Below, piece by piece: positions 1-11,508 of a DNA stretch of 64,000 nucleotides (the first letter of the stretch is position 1; every line of letters begins with the position of its first letter). Made by a program: the position numbers and the translations under genes. Source of the stretch: Rhodovarius crocodyli (lineage in GTDB: Bacteria > Pseudomonadota > Alphaproteobacteria > Acetobacterales > Acetobacteraceae); NCBI RefSeq assembly GCF_004005855.1, contig NZ_SACL01000003.1, forward strand, positions 310,001-374,000, read 5' to 3'. The notes under the pieces were generated by a model. That model was not told where the DNA came from, did no database searches, and worked only from the letters and a program-made list of their open reading frames with translations.

Positions 1-808
1 TGCCCGAGACCTGCAGCAGCCGCGCCGTGTTGGGCGTCCCGCAGGACAGGATGACCTCACGGTTCGCGCGGATCTCGATGGGGTCGGCACCCTGCTGCGT
101 CTGATAGCGCACGCCGACGCAACGCTTGCCCTCGAACACCAGCTGGCTGGCGCGGGCGTTGACGCGCACCTCGGTGTTGGGGCGCTTCATGGCGGGCGCC
201 AGGCGCGACCGCGCGGCGGAGCGCCGGCGGTTGCCCGCGATGATGCGCTGGAAGTAGCCCACGCCGTACTGGTCGCCGTTGTTGTAGTCCTTCGTGCGCG
301 GCAGGCCGGAGGCGAGGCAGCCCTCGATGAAGGCCTCCGAGATCGGGTGGAACCAGTCCATGTCCGTCACGGGCATCCCGCCCTCGTTCTTGCCGCGCGT
401 GTCGTCGGAGACACCGACGCGCTTCTCGCTGCGCTTGTAGTAGGGCAGGCAGTCGGCATAGCCCCAGTTGCGGTTGCCGCGCTGCGCCCAGCCGTTCAGG
501 TCATCGGGCTGGCCGCGGTTGTAGATCATGCCGTTGATGGAGGTGCCGCCGCCCATCACCTTGCCCTGGATGGTGGGGATGCGGCGGCCGCCGGTCATCT
601 CCGTGGGCTCGGTGCTGAACTGCCAGGACACGGCGGGGTTGCTCAGGGTCTTGGTGAAGCCGGCGGGGATGTGGATCCAGGGGTTGGTGTCCTTCGGCCC
701 GGCCTCCAGCACGCAGACGCTGGCGGTGCCGTCCTCGCTCAGGCGGTCCGCCAGCACGGAACCCGCCGCGCCGGAGCCGATGATGATGTAGTCGAAGGTG
801 TCGGCCAT
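1..808 (-). CDS. GMC family FAD-dependent oxidoreductase (choline/alcohol dehydrogenase-like), 3' part beyond window
   Basis: Partial gene: the start codon is at 808 and the reading frame leaves the window at base 1, so about 269 N-terminal residues are visible. They open with a dinucleotide-binding segment (DYIIIGSGAAGSVLADRL) for the ADP part of FAD. A GMC signature region follows (GKVMGGGTSINGMIYNRG, around residue 80). GMC enzymes oxidise alcohols such as choline or glucose with FAD, and the substrate cannot be told from this half. There is no signal peptide, so it is probably cytoplasmic. The C-terminal catalytic His/Asn region is outside the window. Confidence 0.93.
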   Translation of the reverse strand, partial: MADTFDYIIIGSGAAGSVLADRLSEDGTASVCVLEAGPKDTNPWIHIPAGFTKTLSNPAVSWQFSTEPTEMTGGRRIPTIQGKVMGGGTSINGMIYNRGQPDDLNGWAQRGNRNWGYADCLPYYKRSEKRVGVSDDTRGKNEGGMPVTDMDWFHPISEAFIEGCLASGLPRTKDYNNGDQYGVGYFQRIIAGNRRRSAARSRLAPAMKRPNTEVRVNARASQLVFEGKRCVGVRYQTQQGADPIEIRANREVILSCGTPNTARLLQVSG

Positions 809-872
809 CTGCGCGCTTCCCCTGGTGCTTCCCGCTGCCGGTAATCTTGCAGGAAGCCAGGGGTTCGGGAAG

Positions 873-1541
873 CTAGCTGCCGAACATCCCCGGCGTGACG
901 GGCTGAAGATAGTAGGTGCCCACAGGGACCGGCCCGGCGGGACGCGGCGCCGCGCCCAGGCTGTTGCGCTCCCGCTCCTGGTTCTCGACCTCGGCCGCGC
1001 AGTCGCTGCGGGAACGGCCCGTGCGCGGGCAGATGAAGCGGCTGGCGGCGATGCGCTCATTCATCACGCGGCGCAGCAGGGCGGTGTCGTCCGTGGCACC
1101 CGCCCCGGCCAGGCGCGGGTCGGGCTGCAACGTCAGCGAGACTTCCTCCGGATAGCGGCCCATCGCACCGGTCGAGGCATCGACGGCCAGCCCGACCAGC
1201 CCGCCCACCAGCACATTGCCGATGATCATCGGGTTGATGCCCGAGGGCACGGTCGTCGTGCCCTGGCCATAGGCCTGGTGATTGCAGCGCAGCGTCATGT
1301 CCCGCATGGAGCGGGGCACGCGCACCATGCTGGGGGTGCTGGCGATACCGCCCACGACCTCACCCCTTCGTTCCAGCGCGCAGGTCGCCCCGGGCGGTTC
1401 CGTCGCGACGGAGATGTTGGACGTGCCACTGACGATGGTGGCGCAGGCCGGCAGCATCGTGGCCAGCAGGAACAGCGGCGCCAGGCGGCGCAGGACTGAT
1501 GCGATGCGCAAAATCTCTCCGGTCGCGCGGTGGCGCGTCAT
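873..1541 (-). CDS. Putative lipoprotein, 222 aa
   Basis: An N-terminal hydrophobic segment (residues about 15-30) ends in a lipobox LPAC, with the acceptor cysteine near residue 33. This predicts lipidation and an envelope location. The mature part starts ATIVSGTSN and continues with a short beta-rich stretch like that of proteobacterial lipoproteins often mislabelled as translation initiation factors. A glycine-rich hydrophobic segment lies near residue 115. The C-terminal 80 residues hold three cysteines and many charged residues. No enzymatic motif is visible. It stands alone between the GMC gene and a non-coding region. Function unknown. Confidence 0.8.
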   Translation of the reverse strand: MTRHRATGEILRIASVLRRLAPLFLLATMLPACATIVSGTSNISVATEPPGATCALERRGEVVGGIASTPSMVRVPRSMRDMTLRCNHQAYGQGTTTVPSGINPMIIGNVLVGGLVGLAVDASTGAMGRYPEEVSLTLQPDPRLAGAGATDDTALLRRVMNERIAASRFICPRTGRSRSDCAAEVENQERERNSLGAAPRPAGPVPVGTYYLQPVTPGMFGS

Positions 1542-1756
1542 TCATGAGGGGCGGCAGATATTGCCCATGACCACGATTCGTTTGTGAGGAGAGCAGAAAC
1601 TATATTTGAGACGCTTTCAATGATGCCGAGGATGATTTTTCAATCGTTACGGATCGCCTTCAAACCGCCGCTTTCACGGGGCGAACTGGCTGTGCGATCC
1701 GGCGCAACCATCCGGAAACAGGGAACGTTGTCACGACAGGCCCCGCCCCCCCCCGG

Positions 1757-1782
1757 GGGCATCCAAACGGGGCATCCAAACG
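1757..1782. repeat. Tandem 13-bp direct repeat upstream of a small exported-protein gene
   Basis: The 13-base unit GGGCATCCAAACG occurs twice back to back, ending 13 bases before the preferred ATG at 1795. It follows a run of nine C (1746-1754) and five G. It is a local duplication in a leader region. Whether it regulates anything is unknown. Confidence 0.6.
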
Positions 1783-1794
1783 ATGAGGTACAAG

Positions 1795-2118
1795 ATGGAA
1801 CGCCGTCGCCTGTTCTTCCTGGGTCTTGCCGGCACAGCCGCCATGGCCACCGCCGCCCTGAGCAGCGCGGAGGCCGCCCCCCGGACCCCGTCGCCGGCCC
1901 TGCCCGCGGGCCCGGCCGAGCCGCAGGAACTGCTGCCCGAGAACGCGGTGCTGCAGAACGAGATGGCCGAGGAAGGCGATATCGAGCTGGCGCAGTACTA
2001 CGGCGGCCCGCCGCGCCGCCGCGGCCCGCGCTGCTGGGTGCAGACGCGCCAGGTGCGCTTCCGTGACCGCTGGGGCCACTGGCGCGTGCGCACCGTGCAG
2101 CGCCGGGTCTGCCGCTAA
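1795..2118 (+). CDS. Small exported hypothetical protein, 107 aa
   Basis: The preferred start is the ATG at 1795 (MERRRLFFLGLAG). A Shine-Dalgarno-like TGAGG lies six bases upstream of it, overlapping the alternative ATG at 1783. The N-terminus has consecutive arginines followed by a hydrophobic stretch and an ALSSAEA cleavage-like site near residue 25, so export by Sec or Tat is likely. The mature part is short, Pro-rich, then Gly/Arg-rich with a basic aromatic tail ending RRVCR. No known domain is recognised. Its stop overlaps the stop of the convergent AEC carrier gene by three bases. Confidence 0.65.
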   Translation: MERRRLFFLGLAGTAAMATAALSSAEAAPRTPSPALPAGPAEPQELLPENAVLQNEMAEEGDIELAQYYGGPPRRRGPRCWVQTRQVRFRDRWGHWRVRTVQRRVCR

Positions 2119-3071
2119 GGCCGCAGCCCCATCGCATCCAGCCCGGCGATCAGCCCGGCCAGAGTCAGCACCGACAGCGCGGTGCTGACCAGGATGAACA
2201 CCGAGGTGCCGCGCACATCCGCGCGGTAGTTGCCGGCCAGCATGAAGGCGCCGGTGCCTGTCGGCAGGGCGGCGCACAGCACCGCCACGCCGGTGGCGAA
2301 CAGGTTCTGCCCGAAGGCGCCCCAGGCCAGCAGCCCCACCAGCGTCGGATGGCCGAACAGCTTGATGGCGATGGCACCCAGCGGCAGACCGGCCGCGGGT
2401 GCGCGGTCGGCCCGCCCCTGTTCCGCGAAGAACAGCCCCATCGCCACCAGCGCGCAGGGGCTGGCGGCGGCCGCCAGCATGTGCAGGGTCGAGGATATGG
2501 CCGCCGGCAGGGGCACGCCCAGCGCCGCCCACAGCCCGCCCGCCAGCGGCGACAGCACCATCGGGCTGCGCATGACGGATGCCATGACCCGGCCGGCCAG
2601 CTTCAGCGGATGCGCGGCCTTCTGGCGCCCCACCTCCATCATGATGATGCCCAGCGCGAACAGCAGCCCGACCGTGATGATCGCGGTCATGGACACCAGG
2701 CCCAGGCTCTCGCGCCCGAACACGTTGCCCGCCAGCGGGAACCCCATGTAGCCCACATTGGCATAGCAGGCGTTCAGCCCCAGCAGGGAGGCATCGGTCA
2801 GGCTCTGCCCCCGCCGGCGGCCCCAGACCGCGACCGCCAGCATCACTAGGCAACTGCCCAGCGCATAGGCCGCGACGAAGCCCGGCCGCCACAGGCGCGC
2901 CCAATCGGCCTCCGCGATCACCAGGAACATCAGCGCCGGCAGGCCCAGCCAGATGACGAAGCGGTTCAGCTCGGCGCTCGCGGCCGGGCCCATCCAGTTC
3001 AGCCGCCCGGCCATGAAGCCCGCGCCCATCAGCGCGAAGATCGGAAATACGGCGAGAAAGGCCGTCAGCAT
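2115..3071 (-). CDS. AEC family transporter (auxin efflux carrier-type permease)
   Basis: A 318-residue integral membrane protein with about ten hydrophobic segments. It starts MLTAFLAVFPIFALMGAGFMAGR, typical of AEC carriers, which export small organic anions such as malate. The frame is open further upstream, but that extension is translated AT-rich repeat, so the ATG at 3071 is preferred. The C-terminal half contains the family-like LAGNYRADV stretch. The gene is monocistronic. A terminator-like repeat separates it from the upstream ABC operon on the same strand, so it must have its own promoter. The substrate is not predictable. Confidence 0.9.
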   Translation of the reverse strand: MLTAFLAVFPIFALMGAGFMAGRLNWMGPAASAELNRFVIWLGLPALMFLVIAEADWARLWRPGFVAAYALGSCLVMLAVAVWGRRRGQSLTDASLLGLNACYANVGYMGFPLAGNVFGRESLGLVSMTAIITVGLLFALGIIMMEVGRQKAAHPLKLAGRVMASVMRSPMVLSPLAGGLWAALGVPLPAAISSTLHMLAAAASPCALVAMGLFFAEQGRADRAPAAGLPLGAIAIKLFGHPTLVGLLAWGAFGQNLFATGVAVLCAALPTGTGAFMLAGNYRADVRGTSVFILVSTALSVLTLAGLIAGLDAMGLRP

Positions 3072-3121
3072 GTGTGTTGCCCTGGCAAGGTGGCTGCCGG
3101 CCTGGGCAGCATGGAAGTGAT

Positions 3122-3217
3122 GTTCTTTTTTGTAAAAAAGAACCAAAAAACTTTTTTCACTTGTGGTTGCTTCAAATTCAGAAAGTCTTTTTGCTTCTTT
3201 TTCTTCAGAAAAAGAAG
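3122..3217. repeat. AT-rich double-hairpin intergenic repeat, copy A (terminator-like)
   Basis: Two perfect AT-rich stem-loops flank a 50-base spacer. Stem 1 is GTTCTTTTTT (3122-3131) with AAAAAAGAAC (3134-3143). Stem 2 is CTTCTTTTTC (3194-3203) with GAAAAAGAAG (3208-3217). The same element occurs inverted at 17896-18013. The position after the last gene of the ABC operon, and the U-runs on both strands, fit a bidirectional intrinsic-type terminator. The sequence is strikingly AT-rich for this genome. Confidence 0.85.
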
Positions 3218-3231
3218 ATTCTGGTCTGACA

Positions 3232-4205
3232 CTACCCTCGCTTGTGACACGCCACCATATGCCCGCCGGCAGTTTCACGCAGCGGCGGCGCCACCTCCCG
3301 GCACAGCCCCTGGTCCGCGATCGGGCAGCGGGTGTGGAAATGGCAGCCGCTGGGCGGGTTCAGCGGGCTCGGCAGCTCACCTTTCAGCCGGATGCGCTGG
3401 CGCTTCATCGTGGGGTCCGGGATGGGCACGGCCGAGAGCAGCGCCTCGGTATAGGGGTGCAGCGGGTTGGTATACAGCTCCCGCGCGCTCGCGATCTCCA
3501 CGATCCGGCCCAGATACATCACCGCCACCCGGTCGCTGATGTGCTCCACCACCGACAGGTCATGGGCGATGAACAGGAAGGTGAGGCCGAACTTATCCTG
3601 CAGATCCTCCAGCAGGTTCACCACCTGCGCCTGGATCGAGACATCCAGCGCCGAGACCGGCTCGTCGCAGATCACCAGCTTGGGGGAAACGGCCAGCGCG
3701 CGGGCGATGCCGATGCGCTGCCGCTGCCCGCCCGAGAACTCATGCGGGAAGCGCCGCATGTGATCCGCGTTCAGCCCCACGGTTTCCAGCAGCTCCACCA
3801 CCCGTTCCTCGCGCTCACGCGCGGTCTTGGCCAGGCCATGGATGATCAGCGCCTCCGCGATGATGGCGGCCACCGTCATGCGCGGGTTCAAGGAGGCGAA
3901 GGGGTCCTGGAAGATGATCTGCATGTCGCGCCGCAGCGCGATCATCTGCTGTTCGGTGTAGCCGGTGATGTCCTGCCCCTCGAACGCGACCTTGCCGGAG
4001 GTGGGCTCGATCAGCCGGAGGATCAGCCGGCCGGTGGTGGACTTCCCGCAGCCGGATTCCCCCACCAGACCCAGCGTCTCGCCGGGCGCGAGGTCGAAGG
4101 ACACGCCCGAGACCGCGTGCACCTCGGCCACCGTGCGGCGCAGGATGCCGCCCTTCACCGCGAAGCGCTTCACCAGGTTCTCGACCTGCAACAGGGGGGC
4201 GCTGC

Positions 4206-4209
<4 letters not shown>
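3232..4209 (-). CDS. Peptide-type ABC transporter ATP-binding protein (DppF/OppF-like)
   Basis: A 325-residue cytoplasmic ATPase that would power the importer encoded just upstream. Visible motifs are Walker A ([12 protein letters not shown]), the ABC signature [15 protein letters not shown] and Walker B ([12 protein letters not shown]). The C-terminal Opp/Dpp extension includes [12 protein letters not shown] and a cysteine-bearing segment (GCHFHTRCP). The start at 4209 overlaps the stop of the companion ATPase (ATGA), so the two are translationally coupled. It is the last gene of the operon, and the hairpin repeat follows 14 bases after its stop. Confidence 0.95.
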
Positions 4210-5188
<979 letters not shown>

Positions 5189-5192
<4 letters not shown>

Positions 5193-6115
5193 AGCACGCG
5201 CCTCGGGTCCAGGGCGTCGCGCAGGCCGTCGCCCACGAAGTTGATGGACACGACCGTCAGGAAGATCGCGATGCCGGGGGCCAGCGCCCAATGCGGGGCG
5301 AAGTCCAGATTGTCCTTCGCATCGAACAGCAGGCGGCCCCAGGTGGGGATGTCGGGCGGGAAGCCCAGGCCGAGGAAGGACAGGGTGCTCTCCGCGATGA
5401 TGGCGGCCGCGATGTCGATGGTGGCGGCGACGATGACCGGCCCCAGCGCATTGGGCAGGATGTGGCGCAGCACGAGGCGCCGGCGTGAAGCCCCGAGCGC
5501 GCGGGCGGCCTCGACGAATTCCTTCTCCCGCAGGGACAGGAACTGGGCGCGCACCAGGCGCGCCACCGGCATCCAGTTGAACGCTCCGATCACCGAGACG
5601 ACCAGGATGAACACGCCGAGCTCGGTGCCCACGACCTCCGTCAGGCTGGCGCGGAACAGATAGATGATGAGCAGCAGCAGCGGCAGCTGCGGCAGGGACA
5701 GGAACAGGTCCGTCAGCCACATCAGCCCCGCATCGGTGCGCCCGCCCGCCATGCCGGCGGTGCTGCCGACCAGGATGCCGAGGCCGACGGCCACCAGCAT
5801 GGCCGTGAAGCCCACCGCCAGCGAGATACGCCCGCCATAGAGCACCCGCGCCAGCAGGTCCTGGCCCAGGTCGTCGGTGCCCAGCGGGTGCGCCAGGGTC
5901 GGCCCCTGCAGCGTCGCCGCGAAGTCGATCTCGTCGATCGGCAGGGTCCAGAACAGGGGCCCCAGCAGCACGCCGAGGATCAGCAGCAGCAGCACCGCGG
6001 CGCTGACCACCGCCAGCCGGTGCTTGCGGAACCGCCGCCACGCTTCCTTCCACGGCCCGACATGCGGGCGGCGAACGGGTTCAGCGGAAGCTGATGCGGG
6101 GATCGAGCCAGCCAT
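5189..6115 (-). CDS. Peptide-type ABC transporter permease (DppC/OppC-like)
   Basis: A 308-residue inner-membrane permease with about six transmembrane segments. The first follows a basic segment (FRKHRLAVVSA). A periplasmic stretch carries HPLGTDDLGQDLLARVLYGGR, a hallmark of DppC/OppC. The cytoplasmic EAA loop is visible as EFVEAARALGASRRRLVLRHILPN. The N-terminus as called overlaps the preceding permease gene by 35 bases, so a slightly later start is possible, although the overlap still allows coupling. Confidence 0.95.
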
Positions 6116-7040
6116 ACAGAATATCCGCCACGAGATTGAAGAAGACGACCAGGCAGGCGAACACGAAGGTCACGCCCATGATCACGGGGGTATCATTGGC
6201 CAGGATGGCGGTGATCAGCAGCGACCCCACCCCGGGCACGCGGAAGATCTGTTCCGTCACGATGGCGCCGCCGAACACGGCGGGCATCTGGAGCGCGACC
6301 AGCGTGACCACCGGGATCATCGCGTTGCGCACCACATGCTTCAGCGTGACGCTTCCCTCGGAAATGCCCTTGGCGCGCGCCGTGGTCACATGATCCAGCC
6401 GGATCACGTCCAGCACGGCGGAGCGCACGTAGCGGGTCCAGGCCGCGCCCTGAAACAGGCCCAGCACCATGATGGGCATGATCGACTGCCGCGCCATTTC
6501 CCACCACCAGCGCCAGCCCGTGGCGTCAATGCTGGTGCGGAACACGAAGGGCAGCCAGCCGAGGTGGATCGAGAACAGGAGGATCATCAGCAGCCCCGTG
6601 AAGAAGGTGGGCAGCGAGAAACCGATGAAGGCCAGCGTGTTCGCGATCTGGTCGAACAGGGAATAGGGCCGGGTGGCGGCGAACACCCCCACCGGCAGCG
6701 CGATGCAGAGTGCGACGATCTGCGAGGTGCCGATCACCGCGATGGTGGTCGGCAGGCGCTGCAGGATCAGCTGGTCCACCGGAATGCGGCTGACGAAGGA
6801 GAAACCCCATTCGCCATGCAGCATGGAGGTGAGCCACGCGAAGTAGCGCAGGTGCACCGGGTCATCCATGCCGAGGCTCGCGCGCAGATGGGCGCGCACA
6901 TCGGGCGGGATGGCGGGGTTGGTCGCCAGCTCCTCGAACGGGTCGCCCGGGGCCAGGGCGAGGATGGTGAACAGGATCACGCTGATCCCGAGCAGGCTCG
7001 GGATCGCGATCAGCAGGCGGCGGGTGAGGTACTGGAGCAC
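6081..7040 (-). CDS. Peptide-type ABC transporter permease (DppB/OppB-like)
   Basis: A 319-residue inner-membrane permease with six predicted spans. It starts MLQYLTRRLLIAIPSLLGIS, the characteristic DppB/OppB N-terminus, followed by APGDPFEELA. The large periplasmic loop (residues about 35-95) and an EAA-type loop (TTARAKGISEGSVTLKHVVRN) are present. It lies seven bases after the binding-protein gene, so all five subunits probably come from one transcript in the order binding protein, permease, permease, ATPase, ATPase. Confidence 0.95.
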   Translation of the reverse strand: MLQYLTRRLLIAIPSLLGISVILFTILALAPGDPFEELATNPAIPPDVRAHLRASLGMDDPVHLRYFAWLTSMLHGEWGFSFVSRIPVDQLILQRLPTTIAVIGTSQIVALCIALPVGVFAATRPYSLFDQIANTLAFIGFSLPTFFTGLLMILLFSIHLGWLPFVFRTSIDATGWRWWWEMARQSIMPIMVLGLFQGAAWTRYVRSAVLDVIRLDHVTTARAKGISEGSVTLKHVVRNAMIPVVTLVALQMPAVFGGAIVTEQIFRVPGVGSLLITAILANDTPVIMGVTFVFACLVVFFNLVADILYGWLDPRISFR

Positions 7041-7047
7041 GCTGCGC

Positions 7048-8850
7048 TCAGGTCGTGCGGTACCAGTCGCCCAGCAGCCAGATCGTGCCGTCCCAGGCGC
7101 TGAGCACCGGGTTCAGGTTGTTCAGGCTGGCACTGACGGTGGGCCGCTTCACCAGCGGGATGATGTAGTTGCTGTTCACCACCATGTCGTTCATGCGGAT
7201 GAACAGGCTGGCGCGTTTCACCGGGTCCAGCTCACCCTGGGCCTGGCGGAACAGCGCGTCGTATTCCTCGCTGCGGAAGCGCACGATGTTGCGCCCCTGC
7301 CAGTTGTTCGCCTTGGTCGAGCATTCCCACGAGGTGTACTGGTTCATGAACCGCTCGGGGTCGGCCTGCGGCATGGTGGTCGTGTACATCTGCATGTCGG
7401 CGAACAGCTTCACATAGGTGTCGGGGTTCGCGACATCCGAGGAGAAGAACACCGAGGCCGTGACGGACTTCAGCTCCAGGTCGATGCCGGCGCGCTGGGC
7501 GGCCTGCTTGTAGATGGCCTGGGTGCGCTGGCGCGGCGCGTTGACCGAGGTCTGGAACACGAATTTCAGCCGCACATTGTCCTTGGCGCGGATGCCGTCG
7601 CGCCCGCGCGCCCAGCCGGCGCGGTCCAGGATCTCATTTGCCTTCTGGATGCTGAACTCCCAGCGCGTGTTGGGCGAGACGAAGCGCGGGGGGTTGTTCA
7701 GGAAATTGGCGGTGGCGGGGCCGCCGCGGCCATAGATGTGCTGCTCCAGCGCGCCGCGGTCGATCAGCAGGGCCATGGCCTGGCGCACGGCCGGGTCGCG
7801 GAAGGCCGGGTGCTCGGTCTTGATCGAGGAACGCTCGCCGTCCACCTCCCGGTTCGGGTCGGTGGTGTTGAGCTGCACGAACTCGATGCTGCCGCCATCG
7901 ACGATGTTCACGCGGCCCTTGCCGGCTTCCTCCAGGCGCTTGAGGATCGCGTCCTCCACCTGCAGCGACCAGGCATAGTCATAGTCGCCGGTCTGCAGCA
8001 CCGCGCGCGCCGCCGAGGCCGCGTCACCGCCGCCCTTGATCTCCAGCGTGTCGAAATAGGGCCGGTTCTCCCGGTGGTAGTTCGGGTTCAGCTCCGCGCG
8101 CAGATTGTCGCCCGGCGCGAAGGAGACGAACTTGTAGGCGCCGGTGCCCACCGGGCGCAGGTTGGTGGGGGCGTCGCGCGCATTGGCGCCCACGAAATCC
8201 TTGAACAGATGCTTCGGGATCATCTGCCCGGCGGCAGCCACGAAGGCATCGGCCCAGAAGGGCGAGGGCTGGGCGAATTCCACCCGCACCGTGTAGTCGT
8301 CCACCTTCACGACATTCACGTCGCGGTAGGAGCCGGAGGTGACGGCGGCGGTGGCCGGGTTCTTCGCGTATTCCCAGTTGAACACGACGTCGTCGGCGGA
8401 GAACTCCACCCCGTCATGCCACTTCACGCCGCGCTTCAGCTTCCAGGTGATGGTGCGGCCGTCTGCCGAGATGCCGCCATTGTCGGTGGAAGGGATCTCG
8501 GCCGCCAGGATCGGGAACAGCGTGCCGTCGGTGGCCCAGCCGGCCAGGGGTTCATAGAACACGCGGCTGGCGTCGTTGTTGGTGGTGCCGGACCCGAAAT
8601 GCGGGTTCAGCAGGGTGGCGGCCTGCCAATACAGGATCTTCAGCGCGCCGCCGCCGCCGCGGCGAGAGGGCGCATAGGCGGGAACCGAGCCGGACTGGGC
8701 GGCGGCGGGTGCTGCGCCCGTGATGGCCAGCAGCTGCGTCGCCATGGGGGCGGTGATGCCCAGGGCCGCCATGCGCTTCACGAAACCCCGTCGCGAGAGC
8801 GTGCCCCGCTGCACGCGGCCGATCATCTGCCGCAGGTCGTCTTCCATCAT
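7048..8850 (-). CDS. ABC transporter periplasmic substrate-binding protein, family 5, Tat-type signal
   Basis: A 600-residue extracytoplasmic solute receptor, first gene of the importer operon. A twin-arginine motif (SRRGFVK, residues 19-25) precedes a hydrophobic segment and an AAAQ cleavage-like site, pointing to Tat export. The mature part has family-5 features: the WKLKRGVKWHDGVEFSADDV stretch near residue 145 and NFLNNPPRFVSPN further on. Family-5 receptors bind peptides, nickel, opines or sugars, and the ligand here is not deducible. Two ATGs sit side by side (8850 and 8847). The upstream 182-base gap probably holds the promoter. Confidence 0.93.
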   Translation of the reverse strand: MMEDDLRQMIGRVQRGTLSRRGFVKRMAALGITAPMATQLLAITGAAPAAAQSGSVPAYAPSRRGGGGALKILYWQAATLLNPHFGSGTTNNDASRVFYEPLAGWATDGTLFPILAAEIPSTDNGGISADGRTITWKLKRGVKWHDGVEFSADDVVFNWEYAKNPATAAVTSGSYRDVNVVKVDDYTVRVEFAQPSPFWADAFVAAAGQMIPKHLFKDFVGANARDAPTNLRPVGTGAYKFVSFAPGDNLRAELNPNYHRENRPYFDTLEIKGGGDAASAARAVLQTGDYDYAWSLQVEDAILKRLEEAGKGRVNIVDGGSIEFVQLNTTDPNREVDGERSSIKTEHPAFRDPAVRQAMALLIDRGALEQHIYGRGGPATANFLNNPPRFVSPNTRWEFSIQKANEILDRAGWARGRDGIRAKDNVRLKFVFQTSVNAPRQRTQAIYKQAAQRAGIDLELKSVTASVFFSSDVANPDTYVKLFADMQMYTTTMPQADPERFMNQYTSWECSTKANNWQGRNIVRFRSEEYDALFRQAQGELDPVKRASLFIRMNDMVVNSNYIIPLVKRPTVSASLNNLNPVLSAWDGTIWLLGDWYRTT

Positions 8851-9032
8851 GCCAACTCTCCCAGCGCGTGGCCGCAGCCCGCTTCGGGCAGGAACGCTAC
8901 AGGAGGCTTCGCGCGGAAAACCACACCAAATTGCGAGGAGGTTGCTGCCTTTTCACGGATCGCGCCCGCATGGAGGGCAAATGCCGATGGAATGGCGCCA
9001 GGAGGTGCGCCGGGCGAAATCGCCCCGTCCGA

Positions 9033-10244
9033 TCAGGTCCTGGACGGGGATGGCGCCCCTGCGCCCGTCCGCACCACGCGGGCCGTGACCGCCAGCATCA
9101 CCAGCATCGCCACCCACCAGCCCTGCCACACGCCATAGCTGAGGCAGCCCACCGCGAAGGCCGCGCAGAAGGCCCCGAACCGGCCGGGATTGTCGGCCGC
9201 GCGCAGCAGCAGCGCCAGCATGGCTGCCGTCAGCAGCGCGCCCACGGCCCCCAGCTCCAGCCAGATCTGGATGATGAAGTTGTGGGTATGCAGCGGCAGG
9301 CGCTGGGCCCGCACATCGGCGAACCAGGTGGCCTGAGGCTGCAGGTGGAACTTCGCCAACTGCTCGGCGGAGACCTGAAGCTCGCCGCCCGGAATGGCCC
9401 GGGCCGATTCCATGCCCCAGCCCAGGATGGGGCTTTCCATGATGCGCTGGATGGCGAAATCCCAGATCAGCACCCGATGGGCGGCGCTGCCCTGCATCCA
9501 GTTCACGTCCGGCCCGGTGGCCAGCACCGCCCCCAATGCCCAGGGAAGCAGCAGCACCAGCGCCACGACCAGCGGCACCGCCACCCGCAGCAGGCGCGGC
9601 CCCAGCAGCGCGAAGGCGATGCTGCCGGCCAGCCCCGCCAGCACGCCGATCTTGGCGGCCTGGGCGGACATGCTGAACACCGTGGCCAGCACGATCAGCG
9701 CCAGCGCGACCTTGCGCCGCAACCCCGGCTGCACGAAGGCCGCCAGCGGCAGCAGCACCGCCAGCACGGAGGCCGAGGGCTTCAGGCCGAAGCCCAGCGT
9801 CACGTCCCAATGCTGCAGGCCGCGCACGAAGGCACGCAGCGTGTGGAAGCTCGTCTGGTCCGCGAAGGTCAGGATGGCGCCCGCCACCAGGCCCAGCGTC
9901 AGCCAGCGGAGCACGGGGCGGGGGGTGTCGGCCCCGGTGCCGAGCGCGGCTGCGGCCAACCCGCCCAGCAGCACCAGCGCGCCGATCCGCGCGCCCTCGA
10001 AGGCGCTGCGGCCCGGGTCCACGGCCCATAGCGCGCTCAACAGCCCCCAGCCGCACAGCGCGAGCCCCGCCCAGGCCGCGGCCGGCAGGCGAAGGCCCCG
10101 CCCGGCCACCAGCCCACCCAGCGCCATGGCCAGCAGCGCGGCCGTGCCCAGCGGCGCGATGCCGCGGAACTGGAACACCGCCAGCACCGGGGCGATGGCC
10201 AGGAAGCAGGCCAGGGAAAGGGTGGGGCTCAGGAATCTGCTCAT
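9033..10244 (-). CDS. O-antigen ligase family membrane protein
   Basis: A 403-residue polytopic membrane protein with roughly ten to twelve hydrophobic segments. A Wzy_C/WaaL-type core holds HRVLIWDFAIQRIMESPILGWG, a long periplasmic loop, then LHTHNFIIQIWLELGAVGA. Such proteins transfer polymerised O-antigen from undecaprenyl carrier to lipid A core, or polymerise glycans; which one applies here is not decidable. The start at 10244 (MSRFLSPTLSL) is preferred over an upstream ATG because the extension is not hydrophobic. It is divergent from mreB and has no glycosyltransferase neighbours. Confidence 0.88.
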   Translation of the reverse strand: MSRFLSPTLSLACFLAIAPVLAVFQFRGIAPLGTAALLAMALGGLVAGRGLRLPAAAWAGLALCGWGLLSALWAVDPGRSAFEGARIGALVLLGGLAAAALGTGADTPRPVLRWLTLGLVAGAILTFADQTSFHTLRAFVRGLQHWDVTLGFGLKPSASVLAVLLPLAAFVQPGLRRKVALALIVLATVFSMSAQAAKIGVLAGLAGSIAFALLGPRLLRVAVPLVVALVLLLPWALGAVLATGPDVNWMQGSAAHRVLIWDFAIQRIMESPILGWGMESARAIPGGELQVSAEQLAKFHLQPQATWFADVRAQRLPLHTHNFIIQIWLELGAVGALLTAAMLALLLRAADNPGRFGAFCAAFAVGCLSYGVWQGWWVAMLVMLAVTARVVRTGAGAPSPSRT

Positions 10245-10356
10245 GAGAGTGCTCACCTGGGCCGCTTGGCATGCCCCGGTTGGACGGGCAAGCGGCACTT
10301 GCGGGGGCAGCACTGCGCCGCACGCACCGGTATGGCCCTTGAGCCCGCGCCCACAT

Positions 10357-11465
<1,109 letters not shown>

Positions 11466-11508
11466 TGGGGGCCGAGGCTTCCAGAAACAGGGTTGAAGGG
11501 ACCTGGCA

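Noticed and set aside
9033-10244. Part of an O-antigen biosynthesis cluster
   Set aside because: No glycosyltransferase, flippase or nucleotide-sugar genes are next to it. Neighbours are an ABC importer and mreB.
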